DNA from: Pedobacter sp. PF22-3
GTDB taxonomy: Bacteria; Bacteroidota; Bacteroidia; Sphingobacteriales; Sphingobacteriaceae
NCBI RefSeq assembly: GCF_026239555.1
Contig: NZ_JAPIVP010000012.1
Location: forward strand, 62,001 to 126,000
Reading direction: 5' to 3'
Length of the DNA stretch: 64,000 bases
The notes below the pieces were generated by a model that was not told where the DNA came from, searched no databases, and saw nothing but the letters and a program-made list of their open reading frames with translations. A program made the translations under genes and the position numbers. This document shows positions 62,589 through 64,000 of the stretch, piece after piece (within the stretch, counting starts at the first letter, position 1; every line of letters begins with the position of its first letter).

Positions 62589-63710
62589 ATGCAAAAAGAT
62601 ATACCAGGCCAAAATATAAGCGCTCCTTCAGGGGTTAGGAGCTACAGCAATACCAAAGCAACCCTAGCCCTTGCCAAAGCAAGTTTCCGGTCTATTATGC
62701 GGAGTCCTTCGGCAGTAGTTTTCACCCTTGCTTTCCCCTTGATATTCATACTCGTTTTTGGCTTTCTGGGTGGCGGTGGAACGCGTATTGATGTTGGGGT
62801 AACACCAGGTTCTGATGTAAATAACCCGGTAATGGGTATGCTCGAAAAAACAGGTATGATCCGTCTGGTAAAAAATAAATCAAAAGCCGAATTTGATAAA
62901 TTACTTGAAAAGGGCAATGTTGATGCTATGATTGATGTACACAGAAAAGTAAATACTGCCGCCTATTCGGTTAATGTGGTTTATACTTCGGCATCGAGAG
63001 ATAAAGGTGGGATTTTAAAATCAGTTTTAAACAATATCTTTTACGATAAAACCTTAAAACCAACCGTTGCAGAAATTAAAGAAAGCACCATTACAGGCCG
63101 CGAGTATAAAACGATTGATTTCATCCTTCCTGGCCAATTGGGTTTTTCGCTATTAAGCACCGGCGTTTTCGGAACAGCATTCGTTTTTCTAAGTCTGCGC
63201 CAAACCCTGGTAATCAAGCGTTTTTTCGCAACTCCGGTAAGGCGTTCGAGCATTGTAATAGGCGAAGGAATGGCCCGTATAGGATTTGCCTTAATTGGCG
63301 CTTTATTTATCATTTTAATTGGACATTTCTTTTTTGGCTTTACACTCGTGCATGGTGCAATCACGGTCGTCAACATGCTTATGCTGGCCACAATGGGCAT
63401 TATCGTATTTATGGGCTTTGGCTTTATTATTTCTGGCATTGCCAAAAGCGAAAGTATGGTACCACCCATTTCGAACATTGTTACTTTACCACAGTTTTTA
63501 TTATCGGGAACATTCTTTTCTATCGAAGCTTTCCCAGGTTGGTTACAACCAATTAGCCGGGCATTACCGCTTACCTATTTAAATGATGCTATGCGCAAGG
63601 TAGCTTTTGAAGGTTTAGGCCTTTGGGATGTTAAGTTTCAGATCATGATTCTATTACTCTGGGGTATTGGTATTTATGCAGTAGCGGTAAAAGTATTTAA
63701 GTGGGAATAA
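62589..63710 (+). CDS. ABC-2 exporter permease
   Basis: 373 residues: one N-terminal helix (FTLAFPLIFILVFGFLGGGG), a large extracytoplasmic region (about 65-185), then five helices with the ABC-2 signature in MVPPISNIVTLPQFLLSGTF. With the ATPase it forms a full exporter; substrate unknown. Confidence 0.9.
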   Translation: MQKDIPGQNISAPSGVRSYSNTKATLALAKASFRSIMRSPSAVVFTLAFPLIFILVFGFLGGGGTRIDVGVTPGSDVNNPVMGMLEKTGMIRLVKNKSKAEFDKLLEKGNVDAMIDVHRKVNTAAYSVNVVYTSASRDKGGILKSVLNNIFYDKTLKPTVAEIKESTITGREYKTIDFILPGQLGFSLLSTGVFGTAFVFLSLRQTLVIKRFFATPVRRSSIVIGEGMARIGFALIGALFIILIGHFFFGFTLVHGAITVVNMLMLATMGIIVFMGFGFIISGIAKSESMVPPISNIVTLPQFLLSGTFFSIEAFPGWLQPISRALPLTYLNDAMRKVAFEGLGLWDVKFQIMILLLWGIGIYAVAVKVFKWE

Positions 63711-63730
63711 GTTAGCTCAAAGCATTTTAA

Positions 63731-63761
63731 AATGATAACATAAACGTTATCATTTTTTTTT
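63731..63761 (+). terminator. Rho-independent terminator after the ABC exporter
   Basis: Perfect 9-bp stem AATGATAAC / GTTATCATT (63731-63739, 63746-63754), 6-nt loop, then a run of T. Confidence 0.9.
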
Positions 63762-63774
63762 GGAGAAAAACTTT

Positions 63775-63812
63775 AATATCGGATAGATTTATTTTTAATA
63801 ACATCCGATATT
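63775..63812. promoter_or_regulatory. Inverted repeat at the fic promoter (possible operator)
   Basis: Perfect 10-bp arms AATATCGGAT (63775-63784) and ATCCGATATT (63803-63812), 18-nt spacer; the right arm ends 3 bp before the -7 box. A repressor binding here would cover the promoter. Confidence 0.5.
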
Positions 63813-63815
63813 TAC

Positions 63816-63823
63816 TATCTTTG
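63816..63823 (+). promoter_or_regulatory. -7 promoter box of fic, 3 nt before ATG
   Basis: TATCTTTG, then GGT, then ATG at 63827: predicted leaderless start. Confidence 0.6.
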
Positions 63824-63826
63824 GGT

Positions 63827-64000
63827 ATGTGGGATTTTGATTTAGGCGATTTAGAAGAGCTATTACCGCAAACAGAAAGGTTATACGAAAAAAAGGCCAG
63901 ATTAGAAACTTCAAGGCCATTACCTAGTAGCGCCCTACACCGTATTAAAGAAGACCTCACGCTGGAGTGGACGTATAACTCAAACAGCATTGAAGGAAAC
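63827..64000 (+). CDS. Fic family protein, N-terminal 58 residues (3' end outside window)
   Basis: Residues 51-57 read NSNSIEG, matching the inhibitory-helix motif (S/T)xxxE(G/N), so this is the class of Fic AMP-transferase with an N-terminal self-inhibitory helix. The preceding EDLTLEWTY is typical of Fic_N-type leaders. The catalytic HPFxxGNGR would lie beyond the window. Fic proteins add AMP (or other groups) to target proteins; the target is unknown. Confidence 0.75.
   Translation, partial: MWDFDLGDLEELLPQTERLYEKKARLETSRPLPSSALHRIKEDLTLEWTYNSNSIEGN

Noticed and set aside
63041-63478. 145-aa ORF opposite the ABC permease
   Set aside because: Shadow frame; low-complexity composition.
1-64000. 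tRNA or rRNA genes
   Set aside because: I scanned intergenic regions for tRNA-like T-loop signatures and rRNA-like stretches and saw none; a tRNAscan run would be decisive.

Overview
The window reads as chromosomal DNA of a Sphingobacteriaceae bacterium (Bacteroidota), most likely Pedobacter or a close relative. The evidence is low GC, promoters of the Bacteroidetes type (-7 box TAnnTTTG), TonB-dependent receptors with CarboxypepD_reg-like N-termini, a PorT protein and a type IX secretion (T9SS) cargo, and many families already known from this phylum (DUF4876, DUF6850 and DUF6089 type proteins, a split transketolase, two Skp/OmpH chaperones). I see no rRNA, tRNA, CRISPR array, prophage or integrative element. 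The only mobile-type gene is one REP-associated tyrosine transposase (RAYT).

Layout. 1-3 kb: the 3' end of an APC permease, an OprO/P-type porin and a MarC protein. 3-9 kb: repeats, a NOL1/NOP2/Sun RNA methyltransferase, a PBP1-fold lipoprotein, guaA, a dCMP deaminase and a FucP-type sugar transporter. 10-13 kb: LysE exporter, a structured intergenic element, long-form purF. 13.2-20.1 kb: a four-gene operon of TonB receptor, DUF4876-like lipoprotein, DUF6850-like barrel and di-haem peroxidase behind a promoter flanked by two dyads. 20.2-29.3 kb (minus): envelope genes alpha/beta hydrolase, CBS protein, nadK, DUF6089 barrel, uppS, bamA, two skp/ompH, murI. 29.4-36.7 kb: YqeY, SDR, porT-ubiE, engB, UbiA-type prenyltransferase, M3 peptidase and an unknown secreted protein. 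36.7-37.2 kb: an array of degenerate hairpins. 37.4-46 kb: an outer-membrane beta-barrel receptor, Bcr/CflA efflux pump, long APC permease, RAYT, a small membrane protein and kup. 46-53.5 kb: T9SS cargo, FAH hydrolase, M23 peptidase, bcp, split transketolase, and an ECF sigma / membrane protein / CpxP-like cluster. 53.6-64 kb: class III aminotransferase, two-component system, two lipoproteins, RluA synthase, panB, carA with a leader ORF, an ABC-2 exporter and the start of a Fic gene.

Two themes go beyond the genes. First, intergenic DNA is filled with several families of degenerate inverted repeats, and a REP-like pair of inverted hairpins lies in frame inside the RAYT gene. Second, several promoters have the -7 box only 3-4 nt before the ATG (guaA, engB, the class III aminotransferase, fic), which suggests leaderless transcripts. 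In guaA, purF and ubiE the TTG of the box lies in frame with the gene and creates a false upstream start.
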